NCBI RefSeq assembly: GCF_003990725.2
Contig: NZ_CP030065.1
Location: 1-64,000, forward strand
Source: Halorubrum sp. PV6
GTDB taxonomy: Archaea; Halobacteriota; Halobacteria; Halobacteriales; Haloferacaceae
DNA length: 64,000 nucleotides
Reading direction: 5' to 3'
The first letter of the stretch is position 1. The number at the start of each line of letters is the position of its first letter. The position numbers and the translations under genes are program-made. The notes beneath the pieces are model-generated. The model saw nothing but the letters and a program-made list of their open reading frames with translations. It was not told the DNA's origin and made no database searches. Positions 8,095 through 16,148 of the stretch are shown one piece after another.

Positions 8095-8925
8095 TCAGGA
8101 CTCCGTCGGCTCCAGCGTGGCTGGCTCGACGTTGATTCGGAGGCGATACGTACTGTCGGTTGACCCGTTTTCGGGTCGCGTCGGGTCCAGCAACGAGTAG
8201 CCACTCGTGAACGACGCGACGAGTTCCTCGCGGGCGGGGAAGTCGATGCCGAGCTGGTCGGCGAGGTAGACGATCCGCTTGGTCGCCGCGCCGTTGTCGA
8301 GGCGCTCGAGGTACTCGCCGACCGTGTCCCAGTCGCAACCCCGTTCGTCGGCGGTGCGCATCGCGGTCGCAAGTTCCCGAAGGCCTCCACAGAACTTGGG
8401 GTGGTCCGCACAGTCGACCAGCGTCTTCTCCAGGTCGCTGACCTGAACGGTCGTGCCCTCGATGGATGTCGGCTCAAAGCCGAAGAACTTCCGCTCGGTG
8501 ACTGTCGTGACGCGGTACGGGACACCGTGGATTTCTCGGCTTTGCGCTCGGGTCGGCGTGACGACGTACACCGTCCGGGGAACCTGTTCGGTCAGCCCGT
8601 GGTGGCTGAGGGCGCTGTAGTAGCCGATGTACATCGGCTCGGCGACGTGGGCGGCAATGAGGTACTCGTGGGTCGTGTACACGGCCTCCTCGCCGGCTGT
8701 GAGTGGAATGATGAGATACGTGCCCGGGAAGAGCCGGTCGAGCCAGCCCTTCTCGGTGAGTCGGGAGGCGATCTCGCGGGCGGTGTTTGGGGGGACCTCC
8801 AGCGTCGTCTCGATGTCGTCGACGGAGATGATTTGCTGACCCGCGCCAGCGAGTCGTGCAAGGAGTCGACTTTCTCGAGCCGAGAGACCCTGGCGTATAT
8901 TTTGCGTCTGTTCTATTGTACTCAT
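8095..8925 (-). CDS. abiEi: AbiEi-type antitoxin/transcriptional regulator
   Basis: A 276-residue protein with an N-terminal winged helix (LSARESRLLARLAGAGQQII, then the helix around VPPNTAREIASRLTEKGWL) and the AbiEi-type C-terminal region (YIGYYSALSHHGL, VYVVTPTRA, FGFEPTSIEGTTVQVSDLEKTLVDC). AbiEi proteins normally repress and neutralise the nucleotidyltransferase toxin AbiEii encoded just downstream. Here the downstream position is occupied by TnpB debris and no AbiEii is visible in the window. The ATG at 8925 is preferred to an in-frame ATG at 8955 because a TTTATA box lies some 25 bases upstream of it. The last 115 bases are duplicated at 4593-4707. Confidence 0.8.
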   Translation of the reverse strand: MSTIEQTQNIRQGLSARESRLLARLAGAGQQIISVDDIETTLEVPPNTAREIASRLTEKGWLDRLFPGTYLIIPLTAGEEAVYTTHEYLIAAHVAEPMYIGYYSALSHHGLTEQVPRTVYVVTPTRAQSREIHGVPYRVTTVTERKFFGFEPTSIEGTTVQVSDLEKTLVDCADHPKFCGGLRELATAMRTADERGCDWDTVGEYLERLDNGAATKRIVYLADQLGIDFPAREELVASFTSGYSLLDPTRPENGSTDSTYRLRINVEPATLEPTES

Positions 8926-9155
8926 GCCTGCGCTTCTTACATAGAGTATAAACACGGGCCTGCTTTAGCCTTGCGACTGCCGCGGACGACGGAGACGAGC
9001 AGAATCGGTCTCGTGTAGAGCTGCGGAATGATAATTTGACATTTTGAACACCTGCTGCTGTCCGGCGATCTGAGTCACAGTTAGCGTACTCAATTCGCTG
9101 CTGGGACAAGCAAACGACCTCTTTCCGCGTTTCTAGATAAGAGCGTGAACAGAGA

Positions 9156-9377
9156 TTACTCTTTGTCCTCACGTAGCTCTTCAGCCTTCCACTTGAGTCG
9201 ACGCAGAATCTGCGTTCGATTCTGATGGATGTTCTCGTAGGCAACACACTCTTACAGGGTTTCCATATCCGGGTTCGTCGCGACATCGGCCTTGATCGAT
9301 CGGTAATTCGGTGCTCCAAGACGTTTCTCAGGTGGGAATTCGTCGTCACTCCCGTCGCTAATCGTGGACTGTTCCAT
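9156..9377 (-). pseudogene. Small hypothetical gene with in-frame stop
   Basis: The minus strand reads MEQSTISDGSDDEFPPEKRL..., reaches a TAA at codon 42 (9252-9254), and continues in the same frame as ECVAYENIHQNRTQ...EELREDKE to a TAA at 9156-9158. The amphipathic acidic text on both sides of the stop looks like one 73-codon gene with a single nonsense mutation. Family not recognised. Bases 8926-9155 hold nothing else I can support. Confidence 0.45.
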
Positions 9378-9450
9378 CTCGGTAGCCCTCCACCTCTCTA
9401 GGGCGAGAAAACAGAACAGACGACTACGTCATTGATGCGGTGTCAGCCCA

Positions 9451-9852
9451 TCACCCCTTGGAACCGCTCACGATGCGCGTCTTCGCGCTCTTCGAACTGC
9501 TCGACTTTCTACTGTGTCGTTGCTGACGCGCCCGATGTTCGAGAGCATCCGTTCTCGCCCGCTGGTGATGCTTGTGACTTGTCGGCGCCTTCAGCCTCCG
9601 GCTATTAATATAGAATCTGGGGGCTCTGTTGAAATCCCCTTCTTCAGATAGGTTCTTGCCTGAAACAACTGGTCGCTCTTCGACCTCTTCTTGATCTGCC
9701 GACTCCTTGAGACGGGACTCTCGTTCCTTGTGCTTGGCGAGCGCTTCAGCGTACGTCGCAACGTCTCGTAGCTGCTCCGGCTCCGACTCGTTGAGCGTGG
9801 TGACGATCTCTGTCGGGAGATTCGCTGGTGTGGTCGAGGGTTCGTAGGACAT
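9451..9852 (-). pseudogene. Broken paralogue of the 107-residue gene
   Basis: The first ~60 codons (MSYEPSTTPANLPTEIVTTL through EEVEERP) are nearly identical to the gene at 2431-2754, as is its promoter. After ERP the frame enters a mobile-element end (about 9622-9675) and then unrelated sequence, giving a chimeric tail (VVSGKNLSEEGDFNRAP...). The conserved C-terminal YYYWQW domain is lost. It is therefore a disrupted copy, though the chimera could still be translated to a stop at 9451. Confidence 0.65.
9622..9675 (+). repeat. Orphan left end of the TIR element family
   Basis: GGCTCTGTTGAAATCCCC followed by TTCTTCAGATAGGTTC and CCTGAAACAACTGGTCG matches the left-type end of the elements at 15110-15471 and 17505-18049. 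No matching right end is found nearby, so this is a solo end fused into the pseudogene at 9451-9852. Confidence 0.6.
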
Positions 9853-9863
9853 CAGCTACTCTC

Positions 9864-9908
9864 GTGTTAACCAACACGTCCTACGGGTCCGTAGTTTTGT
9901 TGGTTAAG
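9864..9908. promoter_or_regulatory. Operator copy with TTAACCAAC half-sites
   Basis: GTGTTAACCAACAC (9864-9877) and TTGTTGGTTAAG (about 9897-9908) repeat the arrangement and spacing at 2766-2810, upstream of the broken paralogue. Confidence 0.55.
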
Positions 9909-10012
9909 ACGATGGAGACGGCTCTCGCAATTGCTGGCTGTATCTCTGCTCGAAACTTCATTATAAAGGTAGTTACCCCATTACTAATCTCTCCGACAAC
10001 AGGTATTCAAAC

Positions 10013-10252
10013 ATGGTGGACCGCACTGGAAGATATACAATCGTCGACGAGTGCAACAACCACGGAACGGTCATGCTCCGTGAGTATCCACGCAACGAGA
10101 CGCTGTATGTCGTCGAGTACGACGACCCTGACGTAGAAGAGATGTTATCGTCGCTTGACGCCGGGACAGTCGTGGAAATCGACCTTCGACGTGCGGGCCG
10201 ACGAGGGAACGCGTGGTGTGCCGAATCCGTGCAGCCCGTGGAACTACTGTGA
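10013..10252 (+). CDS. Small hypothetical haloarchaeal protein
   Basis: A 79-residue acidic protein (MVDRTGRYTIVDECNNHGTV...) with alternating strands and the Asp/Glu-rich centre YDDPDVEEMLSSLDAGTVVEI. No signal peptide or membrane segment. It resembles small single-domain haloarchaeal proteins of unknown function; I cannot name a family with confidence. A TATA-like CATTATAAAGG lies about 55 bases upstream. It precedes the cation operon but is separated by 190 bases, so it is probably transcribed on its own. Confidence 0.6.
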   Translation: MVDRTGRYTIVDECNNHGTVMLREYPRNETLYVVEYDDPDVEEMLSSLDAGTVVEIDLRRAGRRGNAWCAESVQPVELL

Positions 10253-10445
10253 CACCGGCGTCACGTAGTCCCGCGGCCGACCAGACCCTTGTCCCGTTTT
10301 GAGTATCTAAAGACGAATGGGTGGCCGTTATCGACGACACACCGGAATCGGACGCTGGAGACTGACGCTAAGTTCTCCCTCCCACAAGCCAGAGTACAGG
10401 AGTGACCCCCGATATTAACCCAGTCGGTCATCTAGCCACACACAA

Positions 10446-10733
10446 ATGACACCTGTGAGACGGCTCGTGCTGGATCTGTTGAAGCCACACGATCCAGATG
10501 TTGTCACGTTTGCTGAATCGGTTGCCGACTGTGGGGGCGTCTCCGGCGTAAATATCGTCTTGGTGGAGACCGACAAAGAGGTTCAAAACGTGAAACTGAC
10601 TATCGAAGGTGACTCAATCCCGGTCGACCGTGTTCACGAGACGGTTGAGGACCTCGGCGGAACGGTCCATTCTATCGATGAAGTGGTCTGTGGGGATATT
10701 ATAGTCGAGGAGAGCGAAACGCCACAGGACTGA
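10446..10733 (+). CDS. DUF211 family protein
   Basis: A 95-residue protein matching the archaeal DUF211 pattern: MTPVRRLVLDLLKPHDPDVV at the start, the SGVNIVLVETDKEVQNVKLTIEG core and the HSIDEVVCGD end. DUF211 proteins are ferredoxin-like alpha/beta folds of unknown biochemical role, reported as possible metal (calcium) binders. It begins a probable four-gene operon (8 bases to the next gene, then two overlaps) with a VIT1-like protein, a P-type ATPase and a CaCA exchanger, which supports a link with divalent cations. Confidence 0.8.
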   Translation: MTPVRRLVLDLLKPHDPDVVTFAESVADCGGVSGVNIVLVETDKEVQNVKLTIEGDSIPVDRVHETVEDLGGTVHSIDEVVCGDIIVEESETPQD

Positions 10734-10741
10734 ACACGTTC

Positions 10742-11323
10742 ATGCTCTCCCGACTGAAACGCTTGCAGAGAGCGCTAACACGCGATGATGTCCGCTCCAT
10801 CTCGCGGCGATACTTCATCTCGAACGGGTTCGATGGCGCCCTCACCAGCGTCGGGGTCACTGTCGGCTCGTATCTCTCGGGCGTCCCCGACGGGCTGACC
10901 GTGTTCAAAATCGGCATCGGGGCAGCGATCGGGCTGGGCACATCTGGCGTCTGGAGCGTCTGGGAGATCGAGCGGGCGGAGAAGCGAGCCGAACTCATGC
11001 GCATCGAGCACGCGATGTTAACCGACCTCGACGAGACACGGATTCAGCGTCAGAAAGCCGGTGCTCGTCGGATAAACGCGTTGATGAGCGGTATCGGGCC
11101 AGTCATCGGCGTCGTACTCCCGATGATCCCATTCCTCTTCGAGGAACCGTTCCTCGGTATGCGCGACGCCACACTGGTTTCTATCAGCGTCGCAGTCGCC
11201 ATCCTCTTTCTATTCGGCGTGTACCTCGCCGATATCTCCGAGCAGAACTGGATCGTTGCCGGTGCCCGGATGGGCTTGGCGGGTATCGTCGTTGCGGTGC
11301 TAAACCTCATTCTCCCTGGATGA
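10742..11323 (+). CDS. VIT1/CCC1 superfamily membrane protein
   Basis: A 193-residue integral membrane protein. The N-terminal cytoplasmic stretch RRYFISNGFDGALTSVGVTVGSYL matches the start of the VIT1/CCC1 (TIGR00267-like) family. Hydrophobic segments lie at about residues 35-70 (two, Gly-rich), 112-130, 143-160 and 170-190, with an acidic loop (EIERAEKRAELMRIEHAML) between them. Family members move iron or manganese, but this archaeal branch has no assigned substrate. Its stop codon overlaps the start of the ATPase gene (ATGA), pointing to translational coupling. Confidence 0.75.
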   Translation: MLSRLKRLQRALTRDDVRSISRRYFISNGFDGALTSVGVTVGSYLSGVPDGLTVFKIGIGAAIGLGTSGVWSVWEIERAEKRAELMRIEHAMLTDLDETRIQRQKAGARRINALMSGIGPVIGVVLPMIPFLFEEPFLGMRDATLVSISVAVAILFLFGVYLADISEQNWIVAGARMGLAGIVVAVLNLILPG

Positions 11324-13971
11324 ATATGACTTGGCACAATCGCTCCACCGATGTCGTATTTGACGATGTAGATAGCGACGCTGATGGACTCTCGACCGAC
11401 GAGGCAGCGCGGCGGCTCGAAGAGGGTGGTGCTAACGAGATCACGAGTGAGGAAGGCCGGGACGCTCTCGAGGTGCTTGTCTCACAGTTTACCAGCGGGT
11501 TGGTGCTCGTCCTCATGGGCGCTGCGATACTCTCGATCACCGTCGGGCACGTCGTCGACGCCGTCCTCATCACGATCATCCTGCTCGCCAACGGCGTCTT
11601 CGGATTCGTTCAGGAGTACCGAGCCGAGCAGAGCCTCGAGGCACTTCGGAAACTAACCGCTCCAAGCGTGACAGTCTACCGCGACGGAACGCGCCAGGAG
11701 GTCGACATCATGGAAATCGTTCCAGGGGACGTGCTGGTGCTCGAACAGGGTGATGCTGTCCCGGCAGATAGCCGGATTGTGGAGTCGATAAGCCTGCAGA
11801 TCGACGAGGCTCCCCTGACCGGCGAGAGCGTTCCCGTCGAGAAATCCACAGAGGTACTCGACAGTGAGACGCCGCTGGCCGAACGCGAGAACATGGTCTA
11901 CCGGGGGACAACCGTCACTCGTGGCCGGGGCGAGGCGGTCGTCGTCGAGGCCGGCATGGCCACAGAGATGGGCACCATCGCGACCGAACTTGCGGCGGCC
12001 GAAACGCGCCAGACGCCCCTCCAGCGCGACCTGGATCGCCTCGGACGACGGATCGGCGTCGGCGTCCTCGTGCTCTCGGCCCTCGTCGTTCCTTTGTTGA
12101 TGCTTCGCGATACCGCCCTTCTGTCTGCGGCCCTGACGGCCATCTCGCTGGCGGTCGCCGCTATCCCGGAGGGATTGCCTGCAGTCGTCACGCTGACACT
12201 GGCGCTTGGCGTCCAGCAGATGGCTGACGAGAACGCCCTCGTCCGGACCCTCCCCGCGGTCGAGTCACTCGGCTCGGTGGAGGTCGTCTGCACCGACAAG
12301 ACTGGCACACTTACCGAGGGGAGGATGCACGTCGACCGCTTCTGGGTTCATGACGAGGTGATTGAAGACGGGTTCGATCCGGCAGACGACCGCGTGGGCA
12401 CCCTGCTCCGGATCGGAGCGCTGTGTAATGACGCCGATGATGAGCGAGGCGAACCGACCGAGCAGGCCTTGTGCCAGGCCGCTATTGAGGTCGGTATCGA
12501 CGTCGACGCACTCCGGAACGACACCCCCCGGAAAGACGAGGTTCCCTTCTCGTCGGACCGCAAGCGGATGGCCACAGTTCACACCGACCGTATCCGGGTG
12601 AAAGGTGCGCCCGAAGTCGTTCTAGAACGGTCGACGCGCGTCTTGACCGCCAGTGGCGTCGAGGATCTGGACGACACGACGCGCACACAGATCCGAGAAC
12701 AGGTCGAGACGTTCGCCGACGACGCGCTGCGCGTCCTCGGGTTCGCTTTCAAGCCGACTGACGACGGTGGCGATCCCGAAGAGAACCTGGTGTTTGTCGG
12801 CCTCCAAGGACTCATCGACCCGGCCCGGACCGAGGTCGCAGACGCCATTGCGGAGACCCACGCCGCGGGTATCGACGTGAAGATGATTACAGGCGACAAT
12901 CGTCACACAGCGCGGGCCATCGGACGCGATATCGGCATCGAGTCCGACGTCCTGACTGGCCCGGAGCTGGACGCAATGGACGACGCCGAGTTACGCGACT
13001 GCGTCGAAGAGGTGGACATCTACGCCCGGGCGACACCGAGTCACAAGGTGCGTATCCTGCGCGCGCTCCAAGACGACGGGCGGACGGTCGCGATGACGGG
13101 CGACGGTGTCAACGACGCACCCGCACTCAAGAATGCCGACGTCGGTATCGCCATGGGCGTCCGGGGGGCAGATGTCGCCAAGCAGGCGAGCGACATCATC
13201 CTCCTTGACGACAACTACGCGACCATCAAGAACGCAATCCGGCGTGGACGGACCATCTTCGACAATATCTGGAAATTCGTCGCCTACCTTCTATCGGCCA
13301 ACCTCGCAGAGGTACTACTCGTGTTCGTCGCGTCCCTCTTTGGCTACCTCATCCTCCCCGCCGTCCAGTTACTCTGGATCAACCTGCTGACGGACGGCCT
13401 CCCAGCACTCGCACTCGGTGCCGACTCCGCGTCCGACGACGTGATGCGCCGAGAACCCCGCGAGTCCACCGGCGGCATCATCGATCGACCGATGGCCACG
13501 CTTATCGGTGGCGTCGGTCTGACAACTACCGTCGTTCTCCTCGGCGTGATGTTTCTCACGCTCGACGGCGCATCGACAGTGACGCCGTACGTCATGTCGA
13601 TGGTGTTCACGGGGTTCGTCGTCTTCGAGTTCGCCAAACTGTACGTGGTTCGCTGGTCCCGGGGAACGTCGCCGCTGACGAACCGCTGGCTGGCGGGGGC
13701 CGTCCTCGCGTCGTTCGTGTTGCATCTGTCAGTGCTGTACACGCCCCTGAATCAGTACTTCGGGACGGTCCCACTGGGCATCGGCGACTGGGGGCGTCTC
13801 CTAACGGCGCTCGCAGTCGCCTTCCCAGGATTCCTCGGAACTGCGTGGTACGTCCGGCAGTCGACTCGTGAACACTGGAGCACCCCGGACCGAGACGGCG
13901 ACGGGTCACTCGGTCGGGAGGGTGACGAACAGTCGAAACGGGTATCGGAGGAGGAGCTCGATGCTCGTTGA
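11320..13971 (+). CDS. P2-type cation-transporting ATPase
   Basis: An 883-residue P-type ATPase. Visible signatures: actuator motif LTGES, phosphorylation motif DKTGTLTEG with D326, the M4 motif [18 protein letters not shown] typical of type-II calcium/manganese pumps, nucleotide-site KGAPE, TGDN and hinge [13 protein letters not shown]. About ten membrane segments are predicted: two pairs before the phosphorylation domain and six after. The PEGL motif and M5-M6 region ([28 protein letters not shown]) favour Ca2+ or Mn2+ export over heavy metals. Start ATGAATATG overlaps the previous stop; its own end overlaps the exchanger start by 11 bases. Confidence 0.9.
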   Translation: MNMTWHNRSTDVVFDDVDSDADGLSTDEAARRLEEGGANEITSEEGRDALEVLVSQFTSGLVLVLMGAAILSITVGHVVDAVLITIILLANGVFGFVQEYRAEQSLEALRKLTAPSVTVYRDGTRQEVDIMEIVPGDVLVLEQGDAVPADSRIVESISLQIDEAPLTGESVPVEKSTEVLDSETPLAERENMVYRGTTVTRGRGEAVVVEAGMATEMGTIATELAAAETRQTPLQRDLDRLGRRIGVGVLVLSALVVPLLMLRDTALLSAALTAISLAVAAIPEGLPAVVTLTLALGVQQMADENALVRTLPAVESLGSVEVVCTDKTGTLTEGRMHVDRFWVHDEVIEDGFDPADDRVGTLLRIGALCNDADDERGEPTEQALCQAAIEVGIDVDALRNDTPRKDEVPFSSDRKRMATVHTDRIRVKGAPEVVLERSTRVLTASGVEDLDDTTRTQIREQVETFADDALRVLGFAFKPTDDGGDPEENLVFVGLQGLIDPARTEVADAIAETHAAGIDVKMITGDNRHTARAIGRDIGIESDVLTGPELDAMDDAELRDCVEEVDIYARATPSHKVRILRALQDDGRTVAMTGDGVNDAPALKNADVGIAMGVRGADVAKQASDIILLDDNYATIKNAIRRGRTIFDNIWKFVAYLLSANLAEVLLVFVASLFGYLILPAVQLLWINLLTDGLPALALGADSASDDVMRREPRESTGGIIDRPMATLIGGVGLTTTVVLLGVMFLTLDGASTVTPYVMSMVFTGFVVFEFAKLYVVRWSRGTSPLTNRWLAGAVLASFVLHLSVLYTPLNQYFGTVPLGIGDWGRLLTALAVAFPGFLGTAWYVRQSTREHWSTPDRDGDGSLGREGDEQSKRVSEEELDAR

Positions 13972-14899
13972 ACTCGGCCTGTTCGTCCTCGGCCTCGCGC
14001 TTCTCGTGTTCGGGGCAGATCGCGCCGTGACGTCGGCCGGTGACCTCGCGCTCTACTACGGCGTCTCGCCCTTCTTTATCGGCGTGACGCTCATCTCGGT
14101 CGGCACCTCTGTCCCGGAGATGGTTACGTCGGTCTACGCGGCCTACTACGGTGCCGGTGATCTCGTGGTGGGAAACATCGTCGGGTCGGAGACCGCACAG
14201 ATCACGCTCGCCATCGCCGTGGTCGCGTTCATCGCGCCATTCGTCGTTGAGCGGCGCAACGTCCTCGTCTACGGCAGCGCAATGATTCTGGCGATGATCA
14301 TCATGCTCCTCACGCTCGACGACGGCGTCATCGGTCGGTCAGAAGGGTTTCTGATGATGCTTGCCTACGTCCAGTTCATCCACACGCTCTATACGAACGA
14401 GGGCGGTGAGGAGATCGCCGAGGAAGTCATCGAGAAGGTCACGACACCGCGCGCTGAACTCCCGTGGATCATCGGCGGGCTGACGCTCGTCGTCGTGGGA
14501 GGCCAGCTCATGGTCACGAACGGCGTCGCGCTCGCGCGCCTAGCGGGCATTCCGGAGTACTTGATTGGTCTGCTCACCGGCCTCGGGACGACCCTGCCGG
14601 AGATCGTCGTGGCCGGCATCGCCGCCCACGAGGGCCGAAGCGGCATCTCCGTCGGCTCGATCCTCGGCAGCAACATCACCGACCCCGTCTTCTCGCTGGG
14701 TATCGGTGCGCTGTTTTTCGACGTGACCATTCAGGACGTCGCCGCCCTCCAAGGCTCACTCGTCTACATGCTCGTTGCGTCCGTGCTCGTGTTGGCTCTG
14801 TTCTACTGGCGGGAAGGGATCGATCGCCGGGCAGCTATCGTCTGCCTGCTCCTGTACCTCCCGACATTCGTCGTTATAAATATACCGGCGAGTCTGTAA
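13961..14899 (+). CDS. CaCA family Na+/Ca2+ exchanger
   Basis: A 312-residue membrane antiporter with the two inverted alpha repeats of the CaCA family: alpha-1 SVGTSVPEMVTSVYAAYYG followed by GNIVGSETAQ, and alpha-2 GLGTTLPEIVVAGIAAHEG followed by GSILGSNITDP. These place the ion-coordinating Glu and Asn/Thr residues. About ten hydrophobic helices. The ATG at 13961 is chosen because it begins the conserved first helix ([20 protein letters not shown]); it overlaps the ATPase gene. Together with the pump it would keep cytoplasmic calcium low, one using ATP and the other the Na+ gradient. Confidence 0.9.
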   Translation: MLVELGLFVLGLALLVFGADRAVTSAGDLALYYGVSPFFIGVTLISVGTSVPEMVTSVYAAYYGAGDLVVGNIVGSETAQITLAIAVVAFIAPFVVERRNVLVYGSAMILAMIIMLLTLDDGVIGRSEGFLMMLAYVQFIHTLYTNEGGEEIAEEVIEKVTTPRAELPWIIGGLTLVVVGGQLMVTNGVALARLAGIPEYLIGLLTGLGTTLPEIVVAGIAAHEGRSGISVGSILGSNITDPVFSLGIGALFFDVTIQDVAALQGSLVYMLVASVLVLALFYWREGIDRRAAIVCLLLYLPTFVVINIPASL

Positions 14900-15109
14900 T
14901 TAAATCTGATAGGTGCTATTAACTCGAGGGAAACGCTGCTATCCCTGAAGAACGTGAAACAAGATATTGGGCGCAAGAGACCGATAAGGATTCCGTGCCA
15001 TCGGGCACGTTCTGTTGACTGGGCCATGTGCGAAAAAAGTCGATCCATGGGCGCTACAGCCTGGATGCCGCGCTCCGCGGCATCCGGGAAAGCCCGAATA
15101 GGTGAATCT
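14900..15109. other. Gene-free spacer with stem-loop
   Basis: No gene is supported. A perfect 10-bp stem GGATGCCGCG/CGCGGCATCC with a 3-base loop lies at 15063-15085, about 165 bases after the exchanger stop; it has no T-run after it. Confidence 0.4.
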
Positions 15110-15471
15110 GGGTCTGTTGAAATCCTCAGCAAGTGATATATTCTGACCCAGCTGCGATTAATACAGACGGTGGACTTACTGTCTCCTAACGTCCCCTGAT
15201 AGTACATGAGCGGGGAAAGCAAGACAGGACCGAGCGGGAAAGACACGGGAATAGGGATGGCGATTGGACTTGCGATTGGGGTCGCTATCGGTTCTGCTAC
15301 AAATAATATCGGACTGTGGCTCGCTATCGGAGTGGCAATTGGTGCTGCAATTGGTGTCGGACTGAGTAATCGGGAATAGAACTGTATAATTCTTGATTGC
15401 GGAGTAGGCAGATCTACTGACCAGCTGTTTCACACGAGAACCTGTCTGAAGAAGAGGATTTCAACAGAGCC
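15110..15471. mobile_element. Cargo-bearing mini-element A (362 bp)
   Basis: Begins GGGTCTGTTGAAATCCTC and ends GAGGATTTCAACAGAGCC, i.e. inverted repeats with one mismatch in 18. It is flanked by a perfect 8-bp direct repeat GTGAATCT (15102-15109 and 15472-15479). Beyond the short inverted repeat the two ends differ, and each matches one end of element B (17505-18049). The only gene inside encodes a 57-residue membrane protein; there is no transposase. An 8-bp duplication and a GGCTCTGTTG end are compatible with IS6 or IS1595 type transposases, but the mobilising enzyme is not identified. Confidence 0.85.
15206..15379 (+). CDS. Glycine-zipper mini membrane protein
   Basis: A 57-residue protein: a polar N-terminus (MSGESKTGPSGKDTG) then two hydrophobic stretches with regular small-residue spacing (GMAIGLAIGVAIG and WLAIGVAIGAAIGVG) joined by SATNNIGL. 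This is a glycine-zipper hairpin in the membrane; similar short proteins exist widely and their functions are poorly known. It lies wholly inside mobile element A and is its only gene. The Gly/Ala/Ile periodicity supports real coding. Small glycine-zipper proteins may form channels or bind membranes, but nothing here decides. Confidence 0.65.
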   Translation: MSGESKTGPSGKDTGIGMAIGLAIGVAIGSATNNIGLWLAIGVAIGAAIGVGLSNRE

Positions 15472-15561
15472 GTGAATCTCTACTTCACGTGCTGGCCTCC
15501 CGAGTCACACGAACGCCTCTCCAAACGATGATGACCACTGGCCGGGCAGACAGACGAGGGA

Positions 15562-15592
15562 GCTGAGGGCCGCCAAACCGGCGGCCCTCAGC
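15562..15592. repeat. Perfect 13-bp GC-rich hairpin
   Basis: GCTGAGGGCCGCC (15562-15574), loop AAACC, and its exact complement (15580-15592). A T-rich run (CCTTTCTTTAG) follows 17 bases later. It could be a terminator, a processed RNA structure or an element end; no gene flanks it closely. The rest of 15480-15797 holds no supported gene. Confidence 0.55.
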
Positions 15593-15754
15593 GGTCGGTC
15601 GGAGCCTTTCTTTAGCATCTGCTATCGCTAGACAGCGACCGCACCGCACACACGTTTCGACCGCCTACTGGCTGTGAAACGAACAGATCCCCGGACGGCG
15701 AAATCATTTTGCCGCTAAACGTGGTTTGGTCCGCTAGCAGCGTTTCAATAGGTG

Positions 15755-15811
15755 AAATCCTCTTCTTCAGACAGATTTTACCTGAAACAGTCGGTCGATG
15801 AGAGCTACGTA
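15755..15811 (+). repeat. Solo left-type end of the element A/B family
   Basis: GAAATCCTCTTCTTCAGACAG followed by TTTTACCTGAAACAGTCGGTCGATGAGAG (in two parts) matches the left end of element B, including the inner CGGTCGATGAGAG. The outermost GGCTCTGTT is missing, replaced by TTTCAATAGGT. Confidence 0.55.
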
Positions 15812-15856
15812 CAGATCGCTAACCCGAGGGATAGCCTATATCGAATTATATCAACC

Positions 15857-15997
15857 AGCCTTGTTTAGACGCTCCCGACGGCTGCGGTTAGTTGCTCTCT
15901 TGGATGAACTGAATCACTCCAAAAGTAGCTCTCTACCCGATCTCGTTCGTGGGATAGCGACTGTAGAACACGAACTGCACCGCGTCTAAACAAAGCC
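15857..15997. mobile_element. MITE-like element with GTTTAGACGC ends
   Basis: AGCCTTGTTTAGACGC (15857-15872) and GCGTCTAAACAAAGCC (15982-15997) are inverted repeats matching at 14 of 16 positions around 109 bp. No clear target duplication. A short open frame crosses it but looks incidental. Just outside, 16003-16018 matches (inverted) a sequence near 28230, probably the end of another decayed insertion sequence. Confidence 0.55.
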
Positions 15998-16148
15998 CAC
16001 CCTCTGTATTCAGCACGGCTCCCAGAACAGATTACTAATTGAGAATTTCAATGGAGCCCAATTGCTCTATTTCAATTATCCGGTCCACAGCTATATGTAG
16101 GTAGGAAATGAACTTTCACGATAACATCGGAGAGGCGTTATAACCACA

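Noticed and set aside
15798-15989. 63-codon gene
   Set aside because: It starts in a solo element end and runs through a MITE-like repeat to its inverted terminus, so it is probably accidental.
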